Shown here in pieces: positions 45,953-54,775 of a stretch of 64,000 nt of DNA. The stretch is from Bacteroidaceae bacterium. GTDB lineage: Bacteria; Bacteroidota; Bacteroidia; Bacteroidales; Bacteroidaceae. Location: assembly GCA_017509605.1 (NCBI GenBank), contig JAFWPH010000071.1, forward strand, positions 1 through 64,000, given 5' to 3'. Position 1 is the first letter of the stretch, and each line of letters starts with the position of its first letter. The translations under genes were made by a program, and so were the position numbers. The notes beneath the pieces were generated by a model. That model saw only the letters and a program-made list of their open reading frames with translations. It searched no databases and was not told where the DNA came from.

Positions 45953-46777
45953 ATGATGAAAGTTTATCCTAACGCAAAGCTCAATATCGGGCTGAATATA
46001 GTGGAGCGAAGGCCAGACGGGTACCACAACATCGAGACCATCTTCTACCCCATCGGCCTACACGACACCATCGAGATGGAAATCACTGAAGACAGTGATG
46101 TTCCTTGCATGCTTCAAATCGACGGCAACCCCATCGAGGGAGAGGTGGAAGACAATTTGGTGGTGAAGGCCTACCGTATCATCGCCAATTACTTTACCCT
46201 ACCCCATGTGAGTATCCGTCTCGACAAACGGGTACCTACAGGTGCGGGCTTGGGCGGTGGTTCTGCAGACGCGGCCTATACCCTCCGTCTACTGAACGAC
46301 TGTTGCCACCTGGGACTCACAACGGATCAGTTGGAGGACTATGCTGTCCGCCTTGGCGCAGACTGTCCTTTCTTCATTCGCAACATCCCTGTGTTCGCCA
46401 CAGGCATCGGCAATGTGTTCTCACCCGTTAGTCTATCGTTGCGAGGCAAGTATCTGGTTCTTGTCAAACCCGATGTCTTTGTGTCCACCCGCGATGCCTA
46501 TGCCGCAGTTAAGCCACAACGTCCATCCACATCCTTACCTCAACTCACCGCCATGCCTATAGACCAATGGCGTGACCGCGTGGTCAATGACTTCGAGGCC
46601 AGTGTCTTCCCCAAATTCCCGGAAATCAAGGCTATCAAGGACCGTCTCTATGACTTAGGTGCAGTATACGCCTCGATGTCAGGCAGCGGTTCCTCCGTAT
46701 TCGGAATCTTCAACGAGGAGCCACAATTAGCAAGCGATGAGTTCAACGGATGCTTTGTCCACACCGAGGAACTGTAA
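45953..46777 (+). CDS. ispE: 4-diphosphocytidyl-2-C-methyl-D-erythritol kinase
   Basis: The 274-residue GHMP kinase phosphorylates CDP-methylerythritol in the MEP pathway of isoprenoid synthesis. It opens with the family pattern [30 protein letters not shown], carries the ATP-binding loop [15 protein letters not shown] (near 90-104) and the GADCPFF block, and ends with [18 protein letters not shown] codons at 45953 and 45956 are adjacent; either may be used. The gene has its own promoter box and is followed by the small-RNA candidate region. Confidence 0.95.
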   Translation: MMKVYPNAKLNIGLNIVERRPDGYHNIETIFYPIGLHDTIEMEITEDSDVPCMLQIDGNPIEGEVEDNLVVKAYRIIANYFTLPHVSIRLDKRVPTGAGLGGGSADAAYTLRLLNDCCHLGLTTDQLEDYAVRLGADCPFFIRNIPVFATGIGNVFSPVSLSLRGKYLVLVKPDVFVSTRDAYAAVKPQRPSTSLPQLTAMPIDQWRDRVVNDFEASVFPKFPEIKAIKDRLYDLGAVYASMSGSGSSVFGIFNEEPQLASDEFNGCFVHTEEL

Positions 46778-46780
46778 TGG

Positions 46781-46810
46781 TTGTTTTTACATAAAATTCG
46801 TGTATATTTG
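46781..46810 (+). promoter_or_regulatory. Promoter with no downstream gene
   Basis: TTG (46781-46783) and TATATTTG (46803-46810) are separated by 19 bases. The next gene starts 500 bases away, beyond a hairpin at 46903-46926. Confidence 0.6.
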
Positions 46811-46816
46811 AAAGTT

Positions 46817-46935
46817 GGAAATTATTAAAGCAATACTTTAATAAACATTTATATTTCACTAAATATTAGGGTTTTATTATATAGATAATATCTTAGAATA
46901 GCAAGGCAGAACTCCAAGTCTGCCTTCTTTTGACT
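46817..46935 (+). ncRNA. Candidate intergenic small RNA
   Basis: The predicted start near 46817 follows the promoter at 46781-46810. The end would be the hairpin AAGGCAGA (46903-46910) / TCTGCCTT (46919-46926) followed by CTTTTG. An overlapping alternative stem (CCAAGT with ACTTGG) could form. No peptide is apparent. This is inferred from signals only. Confidence 0.4.
46903..46930 (+). terminator. Terminator-like hairpin downstream of ispE
   Basis: An 8-bp stem with an 8-base loop, followed by CTTTTG. It could end ispE readthrough or the candidate small RNA. Confidence 0.5.
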
Positions 46936-47267
46936 TGGAAATTCCGGACAGTCCTGTCATTATTTTTTCACGATGGTCAGTCCTGTTTGCAAACCGCTTC
47001 AACGGATATCATCAACAGCACAAAAAAAGCTTGTGGCGCTTTTACCCATGTCTGAAGCGCTTCCTTCCTTTTCTCCGTGGACACCCCGTTTATGGTCTAT
47101 AGCACATGGCCTGTATTATGTTTTGTCACTCTTGTAGTCGATTTCAATAGAAAAGCGATTTTTATTTTTGTGTCAAACAGTATAAAAAATGAAACAAGAG
47201 GTGGCTTTCCAATCATACGTTTATAAAGTTGTTACGTTATGATAAAATGAAATACGAAAGGATTGAT

Positions 47268-47275
47268 TATTTTTG
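47268..47275 (+). promoter_or_regulatory. -7 promoter box of the GH43 operon
   Basis: TATTTTTG, 37 bases before the ATG at 47313. Confidence 0.5.
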
Positions 47276-47312
47276 CTTAAAAATCAACCAAATTCATCAA
47301 GACGATTAAAGA

Positions 47313-49385
47313 ATGAAAACACTTAACCTCATGTTCATGCTCGGGTTCCCGCTGGCAGTGACGGCGCAGAACCCCATCATCCACAACCAATTCGCAGCCG
47401 ATCCTACGGCCCGCGTGTTCAACAACAGAGTATATGTCTATCCCTCCCACGACATTGTGCCGCCTGAAGGTGCACGTCAGGACTGGTTCTGCATGGGCGA
47501 CTATCATGTCTTCTCATCGGAGAACCTCACCGACTGGGTGGACCACGGCGTGTTCCTTGACCAGAAGGACGTGCAGTGGGGCAATCCCACAGGCTTTTCC
47601 ATGTGGGCACCCGACTGCGTGGAGAAAAACGGCACATACTATTTTTACTTCCCCAATGGGTCGCGAATCGGCCGTGGCTTCGCTATCGGCGTGGCCACAG
47701 CTAAAAGCCCTGAAGGTCCATTCACCTGCGAGCCCGAGCCCATCAAAGGTATCTCGGGCATTGACCCATGTGTGTTGATGGACAACGACGGCCAATCCTA
47801 CATCTACTGGTCGGGCATGGGTATCCGTGGCGCCAAACTGAAGAGTAATATGAAAGAGGTGGATGGCGAACTGCAGACGATGACAATGCCTCAGCGTCCC
47901 GGCGGCAACGCCCCCGAAGGAGCCGCCCCCCGTACATTCACTGTGGCAGGACAAAACATGGAAGGTCTGCCCGATGGTTTCAAGGAAGGTCCGTTTGTCT
48001 TCCGTCGTGGCGACTGGTACTATCTCACCTTCCCTTGGGTACGAGGCGACACGAGCAATGGGGCCAACCCGACCGAGACCTTGGCCTACGCCATGTCGAA
48101 GAACCCTCTGGGTCCTTGGGATTTCAAGGGCATCATCATGGCAGAGCATGCCAACCATTGCTGGACCAACCACCACAGCATCATCGAGTATAAAGGACAG
48201 TGGTATCTCTTCTATCATCACAATGACTTCTCGCCCCGTGACGACAAACGCCGTTCTCCTTGTATCGACAAGATCAGCTTCCGTCCCGACGGCACCATCG
48301 TAGAGGTGAAACCCACCATGCGTGGCGTGGGTGTTTCTCCTGCGACCTCCCGTATCGATGTTGACCGCTACAGTGAGGCCAGCAAGGATGTCACTACAGA
48401 CTATGTGGACACCCTCAACTACTTCCGTGGATTCTATGCTTCGTTGCCTTCCAAGACATCATGGTTGCGCTATGGCGATGTGGATTTCAGCGGTTTAAGT
48501 GCCGACGACTACCTGTCTGTCAGTGTCAAGGCCAGTGCCAACACCGAGCTGTTGCTCCATGAGGGCGGGCCCAAGGGCAAGATTATCGCACGTGTCCCCA
48601 TCACCGTTGTCAGCCAGATGGGCAACTTCCGCCGCGACATGAGCGGGCGCTGGCTCACGCTGACCGCCCCCTTGCAGTACATACCGAAGGGTGTAGCTGA
48701 CCTGTGTGTCACTGGCGACAGCTTGAGCATCGACTGGGTGCAGTTCAAGAACCGTCGCGACTACTTCACCCCCATCACCTCTCCGACAGCACGGCCAGAC
48801 GATGAAGGCTTCATCCGCCGGTGGATGCTGCTCGAGCCCATCGACAATCCAGAAGCCAACTCCAACCTGCTTTTCTCCTGGACCTATCTGCAGGACAATC
48901 TCCTGAACCCGTCGAAACTTCCAAAGCCATTGCCCGCAATGCCCCGTGACGGACAGAAAGTGAAATACGGCAAACAGTCGCTCATCTGGCATGCCATGGA
49001 GAGCAACTCATACAACGTACGCCTATTCCGCTTCGCCGACCTCCTACAGAAAGCCACCTACCGTGTTTGCTTCTGGGCAGTTACCGCCATCGATTGTCCT
49101 GAGGATATTCCCAACGTGCGTCTGGCTGCCGGCAGCAACGGCGCTTCGATGTGGTGGATAGAGCCAGCCGAAGGCCGCACAGCCGAGAACGACAATCCAG
49201 TGCTGACGCTTGAGAGCGACCGCCGCATGGTGGCCGACGACGGGATGTCGCCCCGCCTGACTTTGAAGAAAGGACGCAACATTATCCGTTGCGCCGTTGT
49301 CAACGGCCCTGGCCTGAGCGACTTCTGCGTTCGCTTCGTCGATGAGAAAGGCAATCCTGTAACCAATTTTGAAATCAAGAACTAA
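47313..49385 (+). CDS. GH43 glycosidase with C-terminal CBM6-like and further domain
   Basis: The 690-residue secreted protein has a signal peptide (cleaved near VTA-QN, residue 18). The GH43 domain spans about 20-330, with Asp30 (FAADPTARVF), Asp151 (GISGIDPCVLM) and Glu225 (DGFKEGPFVFRRGDWYYL) in the places expected for the base, pKa modulator and acid. A CBM6-like beta-sandwich follows (about 360-490), then a further beta domain (about 505-690). It likely removes arabinose or xylose from arabinoxylan. First of three genes; the next GH43 gene begins 45 bases after its stop. Confidence 0.88.
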   Translation: MKTLNLMFMLGFPLAVTAQNPIIHNQFAADPTARVFNNRVYVYPSHDIVPPEGARQDWFCMGDYHVFSSENLTDWVDHGVFLDQKDVQWGNPTGFSMWAPDCVEKNGTYYFYFPNGSRIGRGFAIGVATAKSPEGPFTCEPEPIKGISGIDPCVLMDNDGQSYIYWSGMGIRGAKLKSNMKEVDGELQTMTMPQRPGGNAPEGAAPRTFTVAGQNMEGLPDGFKEGPFVFRRGDWYYLTFPWVRGDTSNGANPTETLAYAMSKNPLGPWDFKGIIMAEHANHCWTNHHSIIEYKGQWYLFYHHNDFSPRDDKRRSPCIDKISFRPDGTIVEVKPTMRGVGVSPATSRIDVDRYSEASKDVTTDYVDTLNYFRGFYASLPSKTSWLRYGDVDFSGLSADDYLSVSVKASANTELLLHEGGPKGKIIARVPITVVSQMGNFRRDMSGRWLTLTAPLQYIPKGVADLCVTGDSLSIDWVQFKNRRDYFTPITSPTARPDDEGFIRRWMLLEPIDNPEANSNLLFSWTYLQDNLLNPSKLPKPLPAMPRDGQKVKYGKQSLIWHAMESNSYNVRLFRFADLLQKATYRVCFWAVTAIDCPEDIPNVRLAAGSNGASMWWIEPAEGRTAENDNPVLTLESDRRMVADDGMSPRLTLKKGRNIIRCAVVNGPGLSDFCVRFVDEKGNPVTNFEIKN

Positions 49386-49430
49386 GGGGGCCTTCTATAA
49401 ATTCCCCGTTCACATAATTAAAAATCAATA

Positions 49431-50897
49431 ATGAGAGTTATGAAAAATCTACGCACTATCATATTATTCGCCTTCCACTGCACCCTCTTCACCGCAACCG
49501 CTCAGGTAGGCGCCCCCTATATCCACGACCCATCAACCATTGTTGAGTGCGATGGCAAATACTTCACTTTCGGCACCGGTGGTGGCGGTCTGATTTCCGA
49601 CGACGGCTGGACCTGGCGCTCAGGTGGTGTTCGTCCTGGCGGTGGCGCTGCCCCCGACGCCATGAAGATCGGCAATCGTTACTTGGTGATCTACGGTGCC
49701 ACAGGTGGTGGTCTGTTCGGCAACCACAACGGCCGCATCTTGACGATGTGGAACAATACCCTCGACCCCGAATCACCTAATTTCAAGTACACCGAAGCCA
49801 TCGAGGTGGCAAGCAGTGACGGCATGGAAGACTGTGACGCCATCGACCCCTCTTTGTTGCTCGACCCGACGACAGGTCGTCTGTGGGCAACCTACGGTAC
49901 CTATTGGGGCAGCATCCGCCTCATCGAACTTGACCCGAAGACGGGAGAGCGCGTGAAAGGCAACGTGGAGCAAGACGTCGCCATCGACTGCGAGGCCACC
50001 GACCTCATCTACCGTGATGGCTGGTACTATCTGCTGGGCACCCACGGCACCTGCTGTGACGGTGTGAACTCCACCTACAACATCATCGTCGGACGTTCCA
50101 AGAGTGTCACAGGTCCTTACTACGACAATGTGGGCCGTGATATGCTGAAAGGTGGCGGTCGTATGGTGATCAACGCTGGCGACCGTGTCACTGGCCCCGG
50201 CCATTTCGGACGTACTGTCATAGACGAGGGTGTTGAGATCATGTCGTGTCACTACGAGGCAGACTTCGACATGAGCGGGCGCAGCGTGCTGGGCATCCGT
50301 CCATTGCTGTGGAAGAACGGCTGGCCATACGCTGGTGACCGTTTCCACGACGGTACCTACGAGATTGAGTCTGAGCGCCGTGGCTACAGCCTTGAGTTGG
50401 GTGTCAACTTCGTGCGCATCGAGCAACAGCGTCAGGGTGGCTTCAGACGTGTTGATCCCAACGAGCCCGTGAAACCCATTCCCGACCAGCAACTTGCCGA
50501 CGTGGTCAGCACTTGGCCAACAGGCGAGATTGCCGTGCGCTGCAGCGACTACATGTTCCGTCCGCACCAGCACTGGACCATCAGCGCAGTACCTGAGGCT
50601 GGAGGCTTCCTTGGAGGTCCCTACTGCAAAATCACAATCGCCGGCACCGACCGCGCGTTGGCAGCCACCGAGAACCTTGAGCTGACCACAGTTCCTCAGT
50701 TCAACGGCAGTGACGAGCAGTTGTGGCGCATCGAGCAACTCATTGACGGTACTTACCGCATCATGCCCAAGCGCATCCCCGGGCAGAAGGCTATCAACAC
50801 CAAATATGTGATTTACTCTGCAGGTGACAGCACCCCCACCCTCGCTGAATACGACTTCAACAGCGACAACAGCAAGTGGAACCTGAAACGGAGATAA
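49431..50897 (+). CDS. GH43 arabinanase-like enzyme
   Basis: This product has 488 residues (485 from the second ATG at 49440) with a signal peptide ending FTATAQ. The GH43 domain shows HDPSTIVECDGKYFTFGTG near the N-terminus, DAIDPSLLLDPTTGRLWATYG and the acid region IDCEATDLIYRDGWYYLLGTHG. This is the pattern of endo-1,5-alpha-L-arabinanases and close relatives. The last ~120 residues resemble a beta-trefoil lectin-like domain (ITIAGTDRALAATEN, QLWRIEQLIDGTYRI). It probably cuts arabinan together with the upstream GH43. Confidence 0.87.
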   Translation: MRVMKNLRTIILFAFHCTLFTATAQVGAPYIHDPSTIVECDGKYFTFGTGGGGLISDDGWTWRSGGVRPGGGAAPDAMKIGNRYLVIYGATGGGLFGNHNGRILTMWNNTLDPESPNFKYTEAIEVASSDGMEDCDAIDPSLLLDPTTGRLWATYGTYWGSIRLIELDPKTGERVKGNVEQDVAIDCEATDLIYRDGWYYLLGTHGTCCDGVNSTYNIIVGRSKSVTGPYYDNVGRDMLKGGGRMVINAGDRVTGPGHFGRTVIDEGVEIMSCHYEADFDMSGRSVLGIRPLLWKNGWPYAGDRFHDGTYEIESERRGYSLELGVNFVRIEQQRQGGFRRVDPNEPVKPIPDQQLADVVSTWPTGEIAVRCSDYMFRPHQHWTISAVPEAGGFLGGPYCKITIAGTDRALAATENLELTTVPQFNGSDEQLWRIEQLIDGTYRIMPKRIPGQKAINTKYVIYSAGDSTPTLAEYDFNSDNSKWNLKRR

Positions 50898-50934
50898 AAG
50901 ACTAAACCAACTGTTCTGTTAAATAACCTACATC

Positions 50935-51411
50935 ATGAACTTTATTAAGAGAAACAGCATCCTTTTCGTCATGCTTCTTTCAAGTCTGGTGCTTGTATCT
51001 TGCGGCAGTGACGACGATGAAATCGATGAAGCAAAATCTATCGTAGGTGTATGGGTAAGCGATCCCGTGCAAGTGTTGGATGGCGAATACGTCTCCGAGG
51101 CCACTGCCTATTTGTGGTTCAGGCCTGACGGAACATTTGTCGAAGTGGATGTCATCTCGGGAGATGAGCGGACCTACTATGAACTGTCTGAGACTGGCAA
51201 GTGGTCTGTGGAAAACGACAAGTTGACCTTCACGACCAACTTCGATCCTACAATTCAGAAAGACTATGACACCACGACCTTTATCTATAGGATTACGGGC
51301 AACACCATGAAAGTGACATACACTTCCGAAGGCGAAACGGGAACAATCACGTTGCACAAATCCACTGAAGAGAAGATGCAGCAAATCATCTCTAAAGCAA
51401 GAAAGAAATAG
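50935..51411 (+). CDS. Hypothetical lipoprotein, lipocalin-like
   Basis: This 158-residue product has a lipoprotein signal with lipobox LVSC near residue 23 and an acidic stretch GSDDDE after it, which in Bacteroidetes favours surface display. The rest is beta-rich with SIVGVWVSDPV at the start, the pattern of the small lipocalin-like lipoproteins. It closes the GH43 operon (37-base gap) and is followed by a strong terminator. No specific role is assigned. Confidence 0.72.
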   Translation: MNFIKRNSILFVMLLSSLVLVSCGSDDDEIDEAKSIVGVWVSDPVQVLDGEYVSEATAYLWFRPDGTFVEVDVISGDERTYYELSETGKWSVENDKLTFTTNFDPTIQKDYDTTTFIYRITGNTMKVTYTSEGETGTITLHKSTEEKMQQIISKARKK

Positions 51412-51428
51412 GTCATGTGCGACAAAAT

Positions 51429-51466
51429 AAAAGGAGTTAAGGTGTGGCTACACCTTAACTCCTTTT
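51429..51466. terminator. Terminator of the GH43 operon
   Basis: A perfect 17-bp stem (51429-51445 with 51450-51466) has a GGCT loop and an A-run/T-run on both sides. Confidence 0.92.
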
Positions 51467-51497
51467 ATTTTATGTGTATTCGACGAATTATTCACAA

Positions 51498-51557
51498 AGA
51501 AGTCGCCTACGGCGAGAAATCTGACTCTAATCACTTCGTCTAAATTGCTCTAAACAA
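51498..51557 (+). repeat. Solo arm related to the MITE-like elements
   Basis: A small hairpin TCGCC-TAC-GGCGA (51503-51515) is followed by GAAATC and spaced AATC repeats. This is the same order as in each arm of the elements at 29861 and 40153, but the GGGTGTGTCA end is missing. Confidence 0.45.
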
Positions 51558-51741
51558 TCAGATCAGCTCTTGCTTCACTTTCATAGAACTGACGTTAAAC
51601 ACCTCAGAAACAGTCTTTAAGATAATCATCACAGAAAACGAAGAAAAATATTCTAAAAAGGCTATATTATTTTAACAAATTTAGAAGAATCACAATGCTT
51701 TATTATTAAAATTAGTGATATTTTCCGAAATTATATTGATA

Positions 51742-51773
51742 TTTGGACAATATTTCTAAGTGTTATAATTTTG
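51742..51773 (+). promoter_or_regulatory. Promoter of the sulfur operon
   Basis: TTTG (51742-51745) and TAATTTTG (51766-51773) are 20 bases apart. Transcription should begin near 51780, so translation starts at the ATG at 51794 (or 51785), not at the upstream in-frame start at 51743. Confidence 0.7.
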
Positions 51774-51793
51774 CACCGAAAAAAATGGACAAA

Positions 51794-52972
51794 ATGAAGA
51801 AACAGACCATTGCGATACATACTCCTTATGTAAGGCCAGATGCATACGGTGCTTTGGCTGTACCTGTTTACAATAATGTGGCTTTTGAGTTTCATGATGC
51901 CAAGACTATGAGCGATGCATTTTGCAACAGAATCAAGGCACCCGACTATGCCAGAATGGAGAACCCCACTGTGACCAACTTCGAACAGCGGGTGAAATCA
52001 TTGACAGGTGCAACCCATGTGACTGCATTCAACTCAGGAATGGCAGCCATCAGCAATGCACTGTTAGCCGTCAGTGCACAAGGCAAGAACATCGTCACGT
52101 CGCGTCACCTGTTTGGAAACACCTTGGCGCTCATTAGCAATACACTGTTGCGTTTTGGTGTGAAACCCCGATTGCGCGATTTGACCAATTTGGAGGCAGT
52201 CGATGCAGCCATAGACGAACAGACCTGTTGCGTCTTTCTTGAGATAGTGACCAATCCTCAATTGGAGGTCGCCGACTTGAAAAGCATCGCAGAGATCGCC
52301 CATAGGAAGAATGTTCCCGTGATAGCCGACTCCACTGTTATACCCTTTACTGAAACATCGCTGAAAGACTTGAATATTGACATAGAGGTTGTGTCGAGCA
52401 CAAAGTATATCTCTGGTGGCGGGACTTCGTTGGGTGGTTTGATTATTGACTACGGCACATTTCCTCAAATCAACCAGCGAGTGAAGTATGAGTTGTTGGT
52501 AAACTTTGGCGCATATATGACCCCTCAGGTGGCCTACCAACAAACCTTGGGGCTGGAAACCCTCGACGTTCGTTATCAGCGTCAAGCCTCCAATGCACTT
52601 TGGCTCGCGGAAGAATTGCGCCAACTGTCAGCAATAAACCATGTGAACTATGTGGGACTTAAAGACAACCCCTATTACACACTGGCACAGCAGCAGTTCG
52701 GTCGAACAGCCGGTGCCATCATTACCATCGACCTGAACTCAAAAGAAGATTGCTTCACCTTCCTCGACCATCTGAGACTCATCCACCGCGCCACTAATCT
52801 TTTCGACAGTCGCACACTTGCCATTCATCCTGCCAGCACCATCTTCGGGCTGTTTCCTGAACGGCAACTTGAACAAATAGATGTTCGACAAACCACAGTT
52901 CGTCTCTCCATAGGCCTGGAAGCACCCGAGGATCTTCTGGAAGATATCAAGCAAGCATTACAAGTTCTATGA
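51794..52972 (+). CDS. Cys/Met-metabolism PLP enzyme, O-acetylhomoserine sulfhydrylase-like
   Basis: This 392-residue member of the MetB/MetC/MetY family has the PLP lysine at 204 in VVSSTKYISGGGTSLGG, preceded by VIADSTVIPF where most relatives have DNTF. The segment SRHLFGNT near 103-110 replaces the usual LYGGT and points toward MetY (O-acetylhomoserine + sulfide to homocysteine) more than cystathionine gamma-synthase. First gene of the sulfur operon; cysK follows after 46 bases. In Wolinella a MetY works with a thiocarboxylated carrier protein like the one encoded downstream. The family and PLP site are secure; the exact reaction is inferred. Confidence 0.82.
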   Translation: MKKQTIAIHTPYVRPDAYGALAVPVYNNVAFEFHDAKTMSDAFCNRIKAPDYARMENPTVTNFEQRVKSLTGATHVTAFNSGMAAISNALLAVSAQGKNIVTSRHLFGNTLALISNTLLRFGVKPRLRDLTNLEAVDAAIDEQTCCVFLEIVTNPQLEVADLKSIAEIAHRKNVPVIADSTVIPFTETSLKDLNIDIEVVSSTKYISGGGTSLGGLIIDYGTFPQINQRVKYELLVNFGAYMTPQVAYQQTLGLETLDVRYQRQASNALWLAEELRQLSAINHVNYVGLKDNPYYTLAQQQFGRTAGAIITIDLNSKEDCFTFLDHLRLIHRATNLFDSRTLAIHPASTIFGLFPERQLEQIDVRQTTVRLSIGLEAPEDLLEDIKQALQVL

Positions 52973-53018
52973 AATCGACGTATCTTTATAAGAAAACAAA
53001 CGTTTAATAATCAATAAT

Positions 53019-53960
53019 ATGGCACAAATAGCACATAGTCTGATTGAAATCATCGGCAACACACCGCTATTGGAGTTATCGGGGACAAAAAGGGAACTGA
53101 GGCTAAAGGCGAAACTAATTGCCAAGTTGGAATATCTGAATCCTGCCCGAAGTGTGAAAGACCGCGTAGCGCTTGCTCTTATCGAGCGAGCAGAACGTAA
53201 GGGCCTGATAGACTCCAATACCACTATTATCGAGCCGACGAGCGGGAATACAGGAATCGGTCTGGCTTTCATCGCCGCCATTCGAGGTTACCGTCTCATC
53301 TTGACAATGCCCGATGCGATGAGCATAGAGCGCCGCACACTACTCAAGTCGCTTGGAGCTGAACTGGTTCTTACCCCAGCATACGAGGGTATGGCAGGTG
53401 CCATCCGCAAAGCTCAGGAACTGAAAGACGAAATCGGTAACGCCTACATTCCACAACAGTTTGATAACCCTGCCAATCCCGAGGTGCACCGACTGACCAC
53501 AGCAGAAGAGATCTGGCGTGACACAGACGGAAAGGTTGACATCTTCGTTGCGGGTATAGGTACCGGCGGAACAATTACTGGCGTTGGACAGGTGCTAAAG
53601 CTATACAACAAGCAAGTAAAAGTTGTGGGAGTGGAGCCATACACATCATCCGTACTTAGCGGTGAGCGTCCCGGTCCTCACAAGATTCAAGGCATCGGCG
53701 CGGGGTTCCTGCCCAAAGTGCTCAACACGACGATTTATGATGAAATCATTCGCATCAAGGACGATGAAGCCTTTGCCGCCGGAAGGTTGTTGGCCACAAA
53801 AGACGGTGTCTTAACGGGTATTTCCAGTGGAGCCGCCGCAGCCGCAGCTATCAAAATAGCAAGAAGGCCCGAGAACGAGGGCAAACGTATTGTGGTATTG
53901 CTGCCCGACACAGGCGAACGCTATTTGAGTACACAATTGTATAATTTCAACAATGAATGA
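53019..53960 (+). CDS. cysK: Cysteine synthase (O-acetylserine sulfhydrylase)
   Basis: The 313-residue fold-type II PLP enzyme has NTPLLEL near the N-terminus, Lys47 in NPARSVKDR, the substrate loop PTSGNTGIGLAF, PQQFDNPANP and the phosphate-binding GTGGTITGVGQ. It makes cysteine from O-acetylserine and sulfide. Relatives of this group (CysM with CysO in Mycobacterium) can use a thiocarboxylated carrier instead of free sulfide, which the downstream genes make plausible. The stop overlaps the next start (ATGA). Confidence 0.93.
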   Translation: MAQIAHSLIEIIGNTPLLELSGTKRELRLKAKLIAKLEYLNPARSVKDRVALALIERAERKGLIDSNTTIIEPTSGNTGIGLAFIAAIRGYRLILTMPDAMSIERRTLLKSLGAELVLTPAYEGMAGAIRKAQELKDEIGNAYIPQQFDNPANPEVHRLTTAEEIWRDTDGKVDIFVAGIGTGGTITGVGQVLKLYNKQVKVVGVEPYTSSVLSGERPGPHKIQGIGAGFLPKVLNTTIYDEIIRIKDDEAFAAGRLLATKDGVLTGISSGAAAAAAIKIARRPENEGKRIVVLLPDTGERYLSTQLYNFNNE

Positions 53961-54442
53961 CTATGGCAGAGACAAAGAAACTCAGCATCATCGCCTTCAG
54001 TGGTGATTTCGACAAACTGACTGCAGTTTTAACGCTTGGAACGGGGGCTGCTGCCGTTGGATATGAAGTGAATATCTTCTTCACCTTCTGGGGGCTTGAC
54101 GCCATCAAACGGAAGCAGGGTCGTGCTTTTGTTGGTGGTAATTGGCTGACGAAGTTTTTCGGCTTCATGATGGGCGGTCTGCACGTCACACCAACAAGTC
54201 GCTTTAACTTTCTCGGTGCCGGACCGAAGATTTTCCGCCACTTGATGCGTAAGAACAATGTGGCGACCCTTGAAGAGCTGGTGGAAGCAGCTAAGGCACT
54301 CGGTATCAATTTATATGCGTGCGAGATGGCAATGCATGTTCTGGGTTTGAAGAAAGAAGATTTTATTCCCGAGGTCAAGGACGTACTCGGCGTAGCGTCG
54401 TTTCTGAACCTCAGCGAAGGAGGACAGACACTATTTATCTAA
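53957..54442 (+). CDS. DsrE/DrsE-like sulfur-relay protein
   Basis: This 161-residue protein begins KLSIIAFSGDFDKLTAVLTLGTGAAAVG, the nucleotide-like fold of the DsrE_2/peroxiredoxin-like family, with a conserved Cys122 in LYACEMAMHVLGL. Such proteins bind persulfides and pass sulfane sulfur to or from TusA and rhodaneses. It overlaps cysK by four bases and precedes tusA by 14, so a relay role in this operon is likely. Confidence 0.85.
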   Translation: MTMAETKKLSIIAFSGDFDKLTAVLTLGTGAAAVGYEVNIFFTFWGLDAIKRKQGRAFVGGNWLTKFFGFMMGGLHVTPTSRFNFLGAGPKIFRHLMRKNNVATLEELVEAAKALGINLYACEMAMHVLGLKKEDFIPEVKDVLGVASFLNLSEGGQTLFI

Positions 54443-54456
54443 AATAAAGAAAGACT

Positions 54457-54681
54457 ATGGCAACAAAAACATTAGACATCACGAAGGAACACTGCCCGAT
54501 GACCTTTGTAAAGACCAAGATTGAACTATCGAAGTTACAACCGGGCGACATACTGGAAGTGCTTCTTACAGAGGGAGAGCCTCTTGACAATGTACCTCGT
54601 AACGCCACAGAGCAAGGATACAACGTGCTTTCGGTAGAACATGTGGAAGGAGCCACACACAAAGTAATAATCAAGAAATAA
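54457..54681 (+). CDS. tusA: TusA-family sulfurtransferase
   Basis: The small (74-residue) two-layer sandwich protein has the family motif CPMTFVKTK with the active Cys13. TusA proteins carry persulfide sulfur from a cysteine desulfurase to acceptors. Lying between a DsrE-like gene and an encapsulin/desulfurase pair, it is the natural mobile carrier of this operon. It is followed by 94 bases before the shell gene. Confidence 0.9.
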   Translation: MATKTLDITKEHCPMTFVKTKIELSKLQPGDILEVLLTEGEPLDNVPRNATEQGYNVLSVEHVEGATHKVIIKK

Positions 54682-54775
54682 TGTATAACCAAGGAGAATA
54701 GATCATTGTCTGATTGTTCATATAATGTCCAACAATTCAGGCAACTTCTTCCAACTCCCAAAAACAAGTAAACAA

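Larger units (their letters stand above)
46778..47312. other. Intergenic region with small-RNA candidate
   Basis: This 535-base stretch has no open frame of note. It contains a good promoter (46781-46810), a hairpin at 46903-46926, a longer featureless stretch, and the promoter of the GH43 operon at 47268-47275. Confidence 0.6.
51412..51793. other. Intergenic region upstream of the sulfur operon
   Basis: This stretch holds the terminator at 51429-51466, a solo half-copy related to the arms of the MITE-like elements (about 51498-51557), an AT-rich stretch, and the operon promoter at 51742-51773. No gene is seen. Confidence 0.6.

Noticed and set aside
54725-54775. Upstream in-frame start for the encapsulin
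   Set aside because: The extra 17 residues have no counterpart at the SrpI N-terminus, while the ATG at 54776 aligns with it.
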